Of a DNA stretch of 64,000 bases, positions 31,839 through 40,551 are shown in pieces. The position numbers and the translations under genes are program-made. The notes beneath the pieces were generated by a model. It was not told where the DNA came from. It was given only the letters and a program-made list of their open reading frames with translations, and searched no databases. Numbering within the stretch: the first letter of the stretch is position 1; each line of letters starts with the position of its first letter. The DNA is from an uncultured Holophagaceae bacterium (lineage in GTDB: Bacteria; Acidobacteriota; Holophagae; Holophagales; Holophagaceae), in assembly GCA_903884655.1 (NCBI GenBank), contig CAISFO010000018.1:124001-188000 (forward strand), in the 5' to 3' direction.

Positions 31839-33662
31839 GTGGCGCAGCCCATCGAAACCATTGCCCAGCTTTTCTATCAGGCAGCGGAATTCAACCTGCC
31901 CGATGCTCTGGCTGCCCGGGTGAATGGTGTCTATGAACCTATTTCCCATGTCGAACTGGTGGCCCGGGTGGAACGGCTGGTGCTGGCCATGGCTGCCCGC
32001 GGCCTGAAGACCGGGGATCGGGTGGCCATCATGTCCGAGAACCGTCCAGAATGGGCCATTGCGGATTTCGCCTGCGCGATCCTGGGCCTGCCCGATGTCA
32101 CCATCTACGCCACCTTGAACCCTGCCCAGGCGGCCTTCATCCTCAGGGACAGCCAGGCCCGATGGGTATACTGCTCGACCCGGGAGCAGCTGGACAAGGT
32201 GCTCGCGTGCTGGGATCAACTGCCATTCCTGGAAGCGGCTGTGCTCCTCGACGGGGAGGTTCCTGAAGGCAAGGGACGGGCTCTGATCCGCTGGAGCACC
32301 CTCCAGGAGGAAGGTCATGCGATGGAAGCCCGTCGATCCGAAGTGAGGGCCATGGGTGACCAGCGTCGGGCCTCGGACATCCTGACCCTCATCTACACGT
32401 CGGGAACCACGGCCGATCCCAAGGGTGCTGTGCTCACCCACGGCAACCTGGTCTCGAATGTGCTCGGGGCCCTGGATGCCGTGGCCATGGGGACTGGGCA
32501 CCGCTGCTTGAGTTTCCTGCCCCTCACCCACATTTTCGAGCGCATGGCCGGCCAGTTCCTCATGTTCCATATCGGGGCTTCGATCTACTACGCCGAAAGC
32601 GTCAATACGGTGGCGGCGGACCTCCTGGTGGTCCGCCCCACGGTCATGGCCTCGGTGCCCCGGATCTACGAAAAGGTCTATGGCCGCATTTATGATGGCG
32701 TGGCCTCCGCCAGCTTCATCAAGCGCATGATCTTCCACTGGTCCATGCAGGCTGGTCGCAAGGTGGCCTCCCAACTCTATGAAGGGAAGAAACCCGGCGG
32801 GTGGAGCGGGTTCTGTTACGGCATCGCCCGCAAGCTTGTCTTCGACAAGATCCTGGCCAGACTCGGTGGCCGTCTCCAGGTAGCCGTCAGCGGTGGTGCT
32901 CCCCTCGGCGGCAAGGTGATGGAATTCTTCTGGATCGTGGGCGTGCCCATTCTCGAGGGCTACGGGCTCACCGAGACCAGTCCCATCATCACCGTCAACC
33001 GGTTCAAAGAGGTGATGCCCGGGTGCGTGGGGCGGCCCATCTACAAGGAATGGAACGGCCGTCCCTTTCTGAAGATCGCCATGGATGGCGAGATCCTTTG
33101 CCAGGGACCGAACGTCATGGTGGGCTACTGGAACAACGATCAGGCGACGAAGGAAGCCATTGATGAGGAAGGGTACTTCCACACCGGCGACATCGGCCAC
33201 CTGGATGACTGTGGCCGCCTCTACATCACCGATCGCAAGAAGGAACTCATCGTCACCAGCGGCGGGAAGAAGGTGGCACCCCAGCCCATCGAGAACCACC
33301 TCAAGGAGGACAAATCCATCTCCCAGGCGGTTCTGATCGGCGACCAGAGGAACTTCATCTCGGTGCTCATCGTCCCGAATTTCGACAGCCTGGTCCGCTG
33401 GGCAGGCTACAAGAAGATTCCCTTCACGACCAACGCCGAGCTCATCCAGCATCCCCTTGTCTACGCCAAGGTCGGGAGCCGCGTGGAACGCGTCAATGAG
33501 CACCTATCGAACTATGAGCGAATCAAGAAGATGGTCCTGCTGGATCAGGAGATGACCCTGGAAGGCGGGCAGCTGACCCCTTCCCTCAAGGTGAAGCGCC
33601 GGGTGGTGAACCAGATGTACGCCACCCAGATCGAAGGGATGTACAGCGGGACGAAGGGGTGA
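31839..33662 (+). CDS. Long-chain acyl-CoA synthetase (AMP-forming)
   Basis: Activates fatty acids to acyl-CoA via acyl-AMP. The 607 residues belong to the ANL superfamily, FadD15/long-chain type. The AMP-binding P-loop is LIYTSGTTADPKGAVLTH. Also present are the A4/A5 regions LTHIFERMAGQ and ILEGYGLTETSP, the A7 region YFHTGDIGHLD, and the hinge DRKKELIVTSGGKKVAPQPIE. The start is GTG 31839 with GGAG five bases before it, giving the typical N-terminus TIAQLFYQAAEFNLPDA. Residues encoded between 31779 and 31838 would lie inside the xerC gene region and are rejected. Probably cytoplasmic or peripheral membrane, in lipid turnover or fatty-acid oxidation. Confidence 0.93.
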   Translation: MAQPIETIAQLFYQAAEFNLPDALAARVNGVYEPISHVELVARVERLVLAMAARGLKTGDRVAIMSENRPEWAIADFACAILGLPDVTIYATLNPAQAAFILRDSQARWVYCSTREQLDKVLACWDQLPFLEAAVLLDGEVPEGKGRALIRWSTLQEEGHAMEARRSEVRAMGDQRRASDILTLIYTSGTTADPKGAVLTHGNLVSNVLGALDAVAMGTGHRCLSFLPLTHIFERMAGQFLMFHIGASIYYAESVNTVAADLLVVRPTVMASVPRIYEKVYGRIYDGVASASFIKRMIFHWSMQAGRKVASQLYEGKKPGGWSGFCYGIARKLVFDKILARLGGRLQVAVSGGAPLGGKVMEFFWIVGVPILEGYGLTETSPIITVNRFKEVMPGCVGRPIYKEWNGRPFLKIAMDGEILCQGPNVMVGYWNNDQATKEAIDEEGYFHTGDIGHLDDCGRLYITDRKKELIVTSGGKKVAPQPIENHLKEDKSISQAVLIGDQRNFISVLIVPNFDSLVRWAGYKKIPFTTNAELIQHPLVYAKVGSRVERVNEHLSNYERIKKMVLLDQEMTLEGGQLTPSLKVKRRVVNQMYATQIEGMYSGTKG

Positions 33663-33726
33663 TACCCGTCGGCTCTGGCGGCGGCTTCTGGTAGCCTTGA
33701 CGATCCACAGGAAAAGGAGGATCGCC

Positions 33727-34161
33727 GTGCGTTCTGCCATCGGATTGCTCATGGCTTTGCTGCTGCTGCCTTCTTCCGGATGTCGGCCGCCACTGGCTCA
33801 GGTGCCCTCCTGGTCGACCTCGCCGAGCGGCCTGGGCATCCGGGACCTAGCGGAAGGTCAGGGGCCGTCTCCGCGTCTGGGGCAGACCTGCGTGGTCTAC
33901 GCGACGGGCTGGGTCGAAGAGCAGGGAGACAAGGGGCATCTCTTCCTGGACACCCGGAAACGCGGCTTTCCAGACATCTTCCCGATCGGCGTGGGCAGGG
34001 TCATCAAGGGCTGGGATGAAGGACTCGCCTCCATGAAGAAGGGCGGTCGACGCCTGCTCCGGGTGCCTCCCGGCCTGGGTTATGCTCCCGCAGAGCGGCG
34101 CGACGACATTCCCGCAGGCGCCACGCTGCTCTTCGAGCTGGAACTGATCGATATCCGCTAG
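33727..34161 (+). CDS. FKBP-type peptidyl-prolyl isomerase lipoprotein
   Basis: A 144-residue exported proline isomerase. The signal peptide RSAIGLLMALLLLPSSGC contains a lipobox-like SSGC, so it is probably anchored as a lipoprotein. The FKBP core follows: GLGIRDLAEGQGPSPRLGQTCVVYATGW, FPIGVGRVIKGWDEGLASMKKGGRRLLRVPPGLGYA and IPAGATLLFELELIDI. These cover the conserved hydrophobic pocket (Val-Ile-x-Gly-Trp). An insertion (VEEQGDKGHLFLDTRKRG) replaces the usual short DG-x-x-FDSS loop. GTG 33727 has AGGAGG six bases upstream and is the best-supported start. Confidence 0.92.
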   Translation: MRSAIGLLMALLLLPSSGCRPPLAQVPSWSTSPSGLGIRDLAEGQGPSPRLGQTCVVYATGWVEEQGDKGHLFLDTRKRGFPDIFPIGVGRVIKGWDEGLASMKKGGRRLLRVPPGLGYAPAERRDDIPAGATLLFELELIDIR

Positions 34162-34256
34162 ACCGCTGGACCTCTGAGTCGAGGTGATGCCTGACCACTG
34201 TCTCCCCTCCAGCCAAAGCCCCGGAGCCCATCCCGTCTGGGCCGCCGGGAGCATCC

Positions 34257-36017
34257 GTGTTGCCGGGGCGGCCCGTTCTCAACCTGATCCGGCCCTTCCT
34301 GCTGGTCTGCTCGATCATCCTCCTGACGGAACTGGTGATCATGGTGGTACTGGAACCCTGGTTCGGGAACCGGCACTTGGTCATGGCCCTGGTGGATTCA
34401 GCTGCCCTGATTTTCGTCTGCTTCCCATCCATCTACTTCCTCCTCATCAAGCCCATGGCGCGCCACCTATTCGAAAAGGCGGAGACGGAGCGCGCCCTGA
34501 AACATATGCGGGCGTCCAACGAGCGCCTGCGTCGGGATGCGGATGAGCGGGTCCAGGCAGAGGTCATCGAGCGAACCAAGTCCGACGCCCGTGTTCAGTT
34601 CCAGGCCCGCATCCTCGCCGTTGTCCAGCAGGCCGTGGTCGCCACGGGCAAAGGCGGCGTCATCCTGTACTGGAACCGTTTTGCTGAGTGGATGTTCGGG
34701 TGGACGGAGGAGGAGGTCCGCAACCAGACCTTGGCCAAGGTGACGGGCTTCACCACAGAGGCAGCCCGCACCGGCCTTTCGGGGTTCGGAGCGGTGAAGG
34801 GCTGGACCGGAGAAGTGAAGGCCGTTCGCCGGGATGGATCCACCTTTCCCACCTACCTGACCTGCTCCCCCATCTGGAGGGCCGACGGGTCCGTGGCTGG
34901 TTTTGTCTACACGTTCATCGATATCAGTGAGCGCAAGGCGGCCGAGACTGCCATCCGGGATTCTGAAGAGAAATACAGTACCGTGGTCGAGAACTCGCCC
35001 ACGGGGATCTTCATCTACCGCAACGGGCGGCTCGAGTTCGCCAACCAGCGGTTCTTCCAGATGGTGGGCAGGCCCATGCAGGAACTCGCCAGCATGGACA
35101 TCGCCGACCTGGTCCATGCCGAGGACTGGCCCATGGTGCAAGAGCTCTGGCGCCGGCGCCTGGCCGGCCTGGGCGCCAGCCAGGACTACGAGTGCAGGAT
35201 CCTTCACGCCAGCGGAGAACCCCGCTGGGTCAGCGGAAGGACCGCCCTCATCCGGTACGGGGGTCAAGTCGCGCTGCTCGGCAACATCCAGGACATCACC
35301 GAGCGCCACAAGGCCGAACAGTCGCTCCGGGATTCCCGCGAGTCCCTTCACAACCTTTCAGCACGGCTCATGTCGGCCCAGGAAAGCGAGCGGCAGCGGG
35401 TGGCCCGGGAACTCCACGACAGCATCGGGCAGTCCCTCAGCGCCGCCAAGTTCATGGTGGAGCGGGCCCTGGATGAGCAGGGCTTGACCGACGGGGACAG
35501 TCCCCAGGCCCGCACGCTTCGGGCCGTCGTTCCGGTCCTCCAGGCCTCTGTGGAGGAAGTGCGGCGCATCTCCATGGCCCTGCGCCCCACCACCCTCGAT
35601 GACCTGGGACTCATCGCCACCATCGCCTGGTTTACCAGGGAATTCCAGATGACCTATCCCCACATGGACGTGGAACGGTTGATCGAAGTGGAGGAATTCG
35701 AGGTGCCGGACCTGCTCAAGACGAACATCTTCCGCATCCTGCAGGAGGCCATGAACAACGCATCCAAGTACAGCCAGGCCTCGAAGATCACCGTGTCCTT
35801 GAGGCAGATCCTGGGGGATCTCCAGCTCGTGGTGGGGGACAATGGCGTGGGATTCGACCCCGACCAACCCCGGCGCAAGACTCATGGCGGCTTCGGATTG
35901 GTTTCCATGCGGGAGCGCGCCGAACTGTTCGGAGGCACTCTGATCATCACCTCCGCCGTGGGCGCGGGCACCATGGTCATCGCCCAGTGGAGCCTGCCCG
36001 AGGAGCCTATTTCGTGA
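34257..36017 (+). CDS. Membrane-anchored PAS-PAS sensor histidine kinase (NarX/HisKA_3 type)
   Basis: A 586-residue kinase. Two N-terminal membrane helices (about 10-32 and 42-66) have almost no periplasmic loop. A coiled-coil linker is followed by PAS1 (about 115-230, ending YTFIDISERKAAE) and PAS2 (about 238-360, ending LGNIQDITERHKAEQ). The HisKA_3 domain has the phospho-His in ERQRVARELHDSIGQSLSAAK. The HATPase has ILQEAMNNASKYS, DNGVGFDP and HGGFGLVSMRERAELFGG. This kinase class signals to LuxR/NarL regulators such as the one encoded convergently next door. The start GTG 34257 (GGGAG five bases upstream) is tentative. The gene end overlaps the regulator gene end by 11 bp. Confidence 0.9.
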   Translation: MLPGRPVLNLIRPFLLVCSIILLTELVIMVVLEPWFGNRHLVMALVDSAALIFVCFPSIYFLLIKPMARHLFEKAETERALKHMRASNERLRRDADERVQAEVIERTKSDARVQFQARILAVVQQAVVATGKGGVILYWNRFAEWMFGWTEEEVRNQTLAKVTGFTTEAARTGLSGFGAVKGWTGEVKAVRRDGSTFPTYLTCSPIWRADGSVAGFVYTFIDISERKAAETAIRDSEEKYSTVVENSPTGIFIYRNGRLEFANQRFFQMVGRPMQELASMDIADLVHAEDWPMVQELWRRRLAGLGASQDYECRILHASGEPRWVSGRTALIRYGGQVALLGNIQDITERHKAEQSLRDSRESLHNLSARLMSAQESERQRVARELHDSIGQSLSAAKFMVERALDEQGLTDGDSPQARTLRAVVPVLQASVEEVRRISMALRPTTLDDLGLIATIAWFTREFQMTYPHMDVERLIEVEEFEVPDLLKTNIFRILQEAMNNASKYSQASKITVSLRQILGDLQLVVGDNGVGFDPDQPRRKTHGGFGLVSMRERAELFGGTLIITSAVGAGTMVIAQWSLPEEPIS

Positions 36018-36669
36018 CGAGCCCCTTCTCGATGGCATAGGTGGTCAGGGACGAGACGGAATGCAGGTTCAGCCGTTCCATCAGGTTCGCGCGGTGCTTC
36101 TCCACTGTTTTAGGGCTGATGCAGAGGTATTCGGCGATGTCCTTTGTCCGGTATCCCTCGGCGATCAGCTTCAGCACCTCGCGTTCCCGGCTCGACAGAT
36201 CGTCGAAGCCTGGCCGGAGGGACACTCCATCCTTGGAGCCGAGGTAGCCTGACACCACCGTGGTCGCGATGGCCGGGCTGAGGTACCGCTCACCATTCAG
36301 GACGCTCCGCACCGCCAGGATCAGTTCCGCCGAGGTGGAGTCCTTCAGGGCATAGCCATCCGCGCCGGCCTGCAAGGCCGTGAACACATAGTCTTCAGTC
36401 TTGTGGACCGTCAGAACCAATACCTTGGTCTGCGGGCTGAGGCGCTTGATTTCCTTGAGTGCCTCCAGTCCGTTGGACCTGGGCATGGAAAGATCCAGCA
36501 GCATGAGATCAGGGCTGAGTTCTTCGGCGCACCGCACCGCCTCCCGGCCGTCCGTGGCCTCGCCCACCACTTCCAGTTCAGGCCGGGCGGCAAGCAGGGC
36601 CTTCAGTCCTTCCCGGAGGATGGTGTGATCCTCCGCGATGACCAGCCGATGCTTGGGTTCCGGGGCCAT
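36007..36669 (-). CDS. LuxR/NarL-family response regulator
   Basis: A 220-residue two-domain regulator. The receiver has the acidic pair ED at 13-14, phospho-acceptor Asp59 in LMLLDLSMP, and Lys in YALKDSTSAE. The C-terminal LuxR-type HTH is LSSREREVLKLIAEGYRTKDIAEYLCISPKTVEKHRANLMERLNLHS, complete. The start is ATG 36669, preceded by AGGGAG; the in-frame ATG at 36681 lies before that site. It is the likely partner of the convergent PAS kinase (34257-36017). Its targets are unknown; the divergent NosL-type operon 176 bases away is a candidate. Confidence 0.93.
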   Translation of the reverse strand: MAPEPKHRLVIAEDHTILREGLKALLAARPELEVVGEATDGREAVRCAEELSPDLMLLDLSMPRSNGLEALKEIKRLSPQTKVLVLTVHKTEDYVFTALQAGADGYALKDSTSAELILAVRSVLNGERYLSPAIATTVVSGYLGSKDGVSLRPGFDDLSSREREVLKLIAEGYRTKDIAEYLCISPKTVEKHRANLMERLNLHSVSSLTTYAIEKGLVTK

Positions 36670-36845
36670 GCTCTCCCTCATTCCGCCTGACTGTCCTTCC
36701 CCAGGCTACCGATGAAGACGACCATCTGGCTAGGGGCATTTGAAGGTGTGATTACAGGTTTTTCCGGTGCTCCAATACGTAATACCACCTAGATCCCTCT
36801 CATGGGGCGAATAGTATGAATGGACATGCTCTGATGAAGGGATCC

Positions 36846-37337
36846 ATGAAGCACCATCTCCCATCCACGTTCCTGCTGGTGCCCTGGTTGGCCTCCAGCA
36901 TGCTGTCCTCGGCGGGCACCAAGCCTTCCTCCGGCTCCAAGGAGCCCGTCCCCAAGGGCAGCTGTGCGGTCTGCGGCATGCATGTGGCGAATTTCCCGGA
37001 CTGGGCGGCCTCGGTTTCCTTCCAGGATGGAACCCAGGCCTGGTTCGACGGACCCAAGGACCTCTTCACCTTCCTGCTGGACCTGAACCGTTACGCCTCG
37101 AAACGGACCCCTGCGGATATCACCGAGGTCCGGGTGAAGGACTACTACCGCCTCAGGTCGATCGACGGGCGGAAGGCATTCTATGTCCTGGGCAGCGATG
37201 TCATGGGTCCCATGGGACGGGAGCTGGTGCCTTTCGCCTCCGAAACCAGCGCCAGGGATTTCCTCAAGGATCACCATGGGCAGAAGGTGGTGACTTTTTC
37301 AGAGATCACTGCCAGCCACCTGAAGGCTCTCGAGTGA
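36846..37337 (+). CDS. NosL-like exported copper-binding protein
   Basis: A 163-residue protein. The signal-peptide-like N-terminus STFLLVPWLASSMLSSAG is followed by the NosL core: CAVCGMHVANFPDWAASVSFQDG, WFDGPKDLFTFLL, then SARDFLKDHHGQKVVTFSEIT. CxxCGM with the downstream Met is the Cu(I)-binding feature of NosL/MerB-fold proteins. NosL delivers copper to nitrous-oxide reductase, but no nosZ is present here, so a different metalloprotein partner is likely. ATG 36846 has AAGGG five bases upstream; ATGs at 36816 and 36834 are alternatives. First of five genes in the same direction, ending with a membrane protein at 40514. Confidence 0.88.
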   Translation: MKHHLPSTFLLVPWLASSMLSSAGTKPSSGSKEPVPKGSCAVCGMHVANFPDWAASVSFQDGTQAWFDGPKDLFTFLLDLNRYASKRTPADITEVRVKDYYRLRSIDGRKAFYVLGSDVMGPMGRELVPFASETSARDFLKDHHGQKVVTFSEITASHLKALE

Positions 37338-37377
37338 AGGCTACTCTTTGGAGCGCGGTTCCCGGGGCTTTGGTGCC

Positions 37378-37704
37378 ATGAGAAAATCCTCCTTCTGCGT
37401 GGCCGTGATCGGTGTCCAGTCGACGCTCTTCCTGGGCATGGTCCTTCACGCCAGGACCCAGGAGAGCCAAGCCCGGCAGCAGCGTCAGGCCAGCCTGGTT
37501 CTGGTGCGCAACCTCGGCCTCACGGACCTCTGTCTCTTCACCGAAGCCCGCTACACTCGCCATCCCGCCATGGCCGACCGCCACGCCGCCTTCCAGGACC
37601 ATCCCATGGGCCTGGACCACTTCCCTTCCGGTTCCCTCGTGACTCCGCCCCCTTTCCCGAGCCCCCATGCGCGCCCCCATCCAGCGCTACCGCAACATCC
37701 TTGA
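37378..37704 (+). CDS. Small single-TM protein of the NosL/ABC cassette, unknown function
   Basis: A 108-residue protein. The N-terminal hydrophobic segment SSFCVAVIGVQSTLFLGMVLHA is a signal anchor. The rest contains a distinctive stretch, LVRNLGLTDLCLFTEARYTRHP, then FQDHPMGLDHFPSGSLV and a Pro-rich tail. I believe related small proteins occur beside similar ABC permease genes in Geobacter-type bacteria, but I cannot name a family. The single Cys and several His residues could bind metal. The 3' end overlaps the permease gene by 38 bases in another frame, which supports one transcript. Confidence 0.65.
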   Translation: MRKSSFCVAVIGVQSTLFLGMVLHARTQESQARQQRQASLVLVRNLGLTDLCLFTEARYTRHPAMADRHAAFQDHPMGLDHFPSGSLVTPPPFPSPHARPHPALPQHP

Positions 37705-38803
37705 TTTCGCCCTCACCTCGCTGCTGAGGCGGAAGGGGCGCAACCTGGCCCTGATCTGCGTCTATACGCTGGTGGTGTTTGTCATCGCGTCCCTGATCTT
37801 CTTCGTGCAGGCCCTCAAGCGTGAAGCCCGGGAGCTGCTGGCCCAGGCCCCGGACATGGTCGTACAGCGCCTGGTGGCGGGCCGTCACGATCCCATGCCC
37901 CTGGCCCAGGCGGATGCCGTCCGGGCCATCCGGGGCGTCGAGGAAGTGCAGCCCAGGCTCTGGGGCTACTACTACGATCCAGTGTTCGGAGGCAACCTCA
38001 CGGTCATGGCCACGGAGGACAAGGCGTTGCTGCCCGAGTCCGTGTGGGTGGGCCAGGGGGTCGCCCGCAACATGCGAGTCAAGGAGGGTGACCTCATTCC
38101 GCTCAGGGCCTATGGAGGCCAACCGATGCTGTTCACGGTGCAAAAGACCCTGCCCGAGGACTCCGAGTTGGTGTCCTCCGACCTGGTGGTCATGGCACCA
38201 GCCGATTTCCGAAGCCTCTTCAACTTCCCCGAAGGTCTGGCCACAGACCTGGCGATCATGGCTGGTAACCCGCGTGAGCTTCCCACCATCGCCGCCAAGA
38301 TCGTCGAGCAGTACCCGGATGCAAGGCCCATCCTGAAATCCGAGCTCCTACGGACCTACGAGGCCATCTTCGATTGGCGGGGCGGGCTCATGGTGGTGGT
38401 CCTGGGGTCCGCCGTTCTCGCCTTCATCATCTTCGCCTGGGACAAGGCCACGGGCCTTTCCGCCGAAGAACGCAAGGAGATCGGGATCCTCAAGTCCATC
38501 GGCTGGGAAAGCTCGGATGTCCTCCTGCTCAAGTTCTGGGAGGGCTCGGTCGTGTCGCTGACGGCCTTCCTGACGGGGGTGCTGCTTGCCTATGCCCATG
38601 TCTTCTTCTTCTCGGCGTCGCTCTTCGAGCACGCTCTGAAGGGCTGGTCCGTGCTCTTCCCCCGCTACCGGTTGGTGCCGGTCCTTGATGGCTACCAGTT
38701 CACGGTGCTGTTCTTCCTTACGGTGCTGCCCTACACCGCCGCCACCCTGGTGCCCATCTGGCGGGCGGCCACGGTGGATCCGGATGCGGCCATGAGGAGT
38801 TGA
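37667..38803 (+). CDS. ABC transporter permease (FtsX/MacB/LolC type)
   Basis: A 378-residue inner-membrane protein. One N-terminal helix (LALICVYTLVVFVIASLIFFV) is followed by a periplasmic domain of about 190 residues. Three C-terminal helices make up the FtsX domain, including the conserved LSAEERKEIGILKSIGWESSDVLLLKFWEG cytoplasmic motif. This topology is typical of mechanotransmitting transporters such as LolCE or MacB rather than channel-type importers. It is coupled to the ATPase gene that starts two bases after its stop. Cargo is unknown; the NosL-like protein upstream suggests a metal- or cofactor-related envelope role (inference). Confidence 0.9.
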   Translation: MRAPIQRYRNILDFALTSLLRRKGRNLALICVYTLVVFVIASLIFFVQALKREARELLAQAPDMVVQRLVAGRHDPMPLAQADAVRAIRGVEEVQPRLWGYYYDPVFGGNLTVMATEDKALLPESVWVGQGVARNMRVKEGDLIPLRAYGGQPMLFTVQKTLPEDSELVSSDLVVMAPADFRSLFNFPEGLATDLAIMAGNPRELPTIAAKIVEQYPDARPILKSELLRTYEAIFDWRGGLMVVVLGSAVLAFIIFAWDKATGLSAEERKEIGILKSIGWESSDVLLLKFWEGSVVSLTAFLTGVLLAYAHVFFFSASLFEHALKGWSVLFPRYRLVPVLDGYQFTVLFFLTVLPYTAATLVPIWRAATVDPDAAMRS

Positions 38804-38805
38804 CG

Positions 38806-39525
38806 ATGATCGAACTCGTGGACGTCGTGAAGACCTACCAGGCGGGGCTCGAGACCCCCTTCACCGCGGTGGCTGGGGTCAACCTCACCATCCCTGATGG
38901 CAAGCTCACCGTGCTCAAGGGCCCCAGCGGCTCGGGCAAGACCACGCTGCTGACCCTCATCGGTTGCATGGCCCGGCCCACCTCTGGCCGGATCCATCTC
39001 CACGGCCTGCCCGCTGGCACCCTCCCCCAACTCCAGGAAGGGGACACGGTCGAGATCACCAGCCTGCCCGAGCGCTTCCTCACCAGCATCCGCCGCCGCA
39101 CCTTCGGGTTCATCTTCCAGCAGTTCAATCTGGTGCGCGGTGTCTCGGTCATGGAAAACGTGCTGCTGCCCACCTACCCGATGGGTCTGGATCACAGGGT
39201 CGCCGAAGGCCGGGCGGTCCAGCGGCTGGAGAGCCTGGGACTGGGGCGGCACCTGCGCGCCTCCGTGGACCGGCTCTCCGGGGGCGAAGCCCAGCGGGTG
39301 GCCATCGCCCGGGCCCTCATCAACGATCCCGCCGTGATCATCGCGGACGAACCCACCGCCCACCTGGATTCCCGGTTGTCCGAGGATTTCATGCATCTGA
39401 TGGGTCAGTACAGGGCCGCCGGGAAGACCCTTCTCATCACCAGTCACGATCCCATCGTCTACAACTCACCCCTGGCAGACAGGGTGGTCGAGATGCGGGA
39501 CGGACAGGTCCTGGCCAACGCATGA
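38806..39525 (+). CDS. ABC transporter ATP-binding protein (LolD/MacB type)
   Basis: A 239-residue ATPase. Walker A is GPSGSGKTTLL, the Q-loop is FIFQQFNLVRG, the signature is LSGGEAQRVAIARAL, Walker B is AVIIADEPTAHLDS, and the H-loop His is in LITSHDP. An insertion of about 16 residues (GTLPQLQEGDTVEITSLPER) lies between Walker A and the Q-loop. ATG 38806 has GAGGAG upstream. The stop overlaps the next gene's start (ATGA). It pairs with the FtsX-type permease upstream. Confidence 0.93.
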   Translation: MIELVDVVKTYQAGLETPFTAVAGVNLTIPDGKLTVLKGPSGSGKTTLLTLIGCMARPTSGRIHLHGLPAGTLPQLQEGDTVEITSLPERFLTSIRRRTFGFIFQQFNLVRGVSVMENVLLPTYPMGLDHRVAEGRAVQRLESLGLGRHLRASVDRLSGGEAQRVAIARALINDPAVIIADEPTAHLDSRLSEDFMHLMGQYRAAGKTLLITSHDPIVYNSPLADRVVEMRDGQVLANA

Positions 39526-40514
39526 TCCAGCACCCGGGTATCCTCGCCCTGCTCCTGGCCTCAGGGCTTGTCAGCCTGCTGCTCCTGGGGGCCGGTTGGC
39601 AGGGCTGGCGGATCCTGCGCGGATGGGACCTGCGCAGAGGCAGCGAACGGCAGCTTGACCTGGAGCGCCGCACCTACCTGGTCTCTACGTTGGTGGCCAA
39701 TGCCCTCGTGATTCAGGTCCTGTCCCTGTTTCTGTTCATCTTCACGGCCGATGGCCTGCATAACCAGTTCGTGGGGGCCATGTGCGCGGCCGGAGCGCTG
39801 GCCGTGAATGCCTTTGGCTATCCCACTTTGCTGCTGAAGGTGGTCACCTGCCTCCTGGCCGGCGTCTGGCTGGTCCTGCACCGGGCCGACACTCAGGGCT
39901 ACGACTACCCACTCATCCGCCCCAAGTACCTCCTGCTGCTGATTCTGGTCCCCCTCGTGCTGGTGGAAACCTGGCTCCAGGCTCGCTACCTCCTGGGCCT
40001 GAAGGCCGACGTGATGACTTCCTGCTGCGGCAGCCTCTTCGGACAGGGCCGCCAGGGCTTCGCCGCCGAGCTCGCCGGACTGCCTCCACGGATCATCCAG
40101 CCGGTCTTCTGGGCCTCCTTCGGGGCACTGCTTCTGTCCGGAACTGTGGTCATCCGGATCCGCCGAGGGGCAGCTTGGTTCTCTTTGTTGAGCCTCGTGT
40201 TCCTGGCCATATCCGTGGCGGCACTCATTTCGGTGTTCTGCCTCTACATCTATGAACTGCCTACCCACCACTGTCCCTTCTGCCTCCTGCAACGGGAGTA
40301 CGGGTTCGTCGGCTATCCGATCTACGGCACCCTTCTCGGGGGTGCCATCTGCGGCCTGGGCACAGGGGCCCTGTACCCCTTCCGGACCCGGAAGAGCCTC
40401 CTGGCATCCCTGCCCCGCATGCAGTCCCGCCTAGCCTGGCTCACCCTTGCCCTGGCGGGCGCCTTCACTCTGATCGTCGCGCTCTGGATGGCGGCCTCTC
40501 CCTTGAAGCTCTAG
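39522..40514 (+). CDS. Polytopic membrane protein with conserved cysteine pairs, unknown function
   Basis: A 330-residue protein with about eight hydrophobic segments. Two cysteine motifs stand out: MTSCCGSLFG near residue 170, in a non-membrane loop, and HHCPFCLLQREYGFVGYP near residue 255. The second resembles the CxxC-QR arrangement of DsbB/VKOR-type quinone-linked thiol oxidoreductases. That is a suggestion only, as the overall fold is not recognised. ATG 39522 overlaps the ATPase stop by four bases; an open frame back to 38964 is antiparallel noise inside the ATPase gene. Last gene of the NosL-ABC cassette. Confidence 0.75.
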   Translation: MIQHPGILALLLASGLVSLLLLGAGWQGWRILRGWDLRRGSERQLDLERRTYLVSTLVANALVIQVLSLFLFIFTADGLHNQFVGAMCAAGALAVNAFGYPTLLLKVVTCLLAGVWLVLHRADTQGYDYPLIRPKYLLLLILVPLVLVETWLQARYLLGLKADVMTSCCGSLFGQGRQGFAAELAGLPPRIIQPVFWASFGALLLSGTVVIRIRRGAAWFSLLSLVFLAISVAALISVFCLYIYELPTHHCPFCLLQREYGFVGYPIYGTLLGGAICGLGTGALYPFRTRKSLLASLPRMQSRLAWLTLALAGAFTLIVALWMAASPLKL

Positions 40515-40551
40515 GGCCTGACTTCAAAGGAGCTGCGAGCCTTGAATCCAT

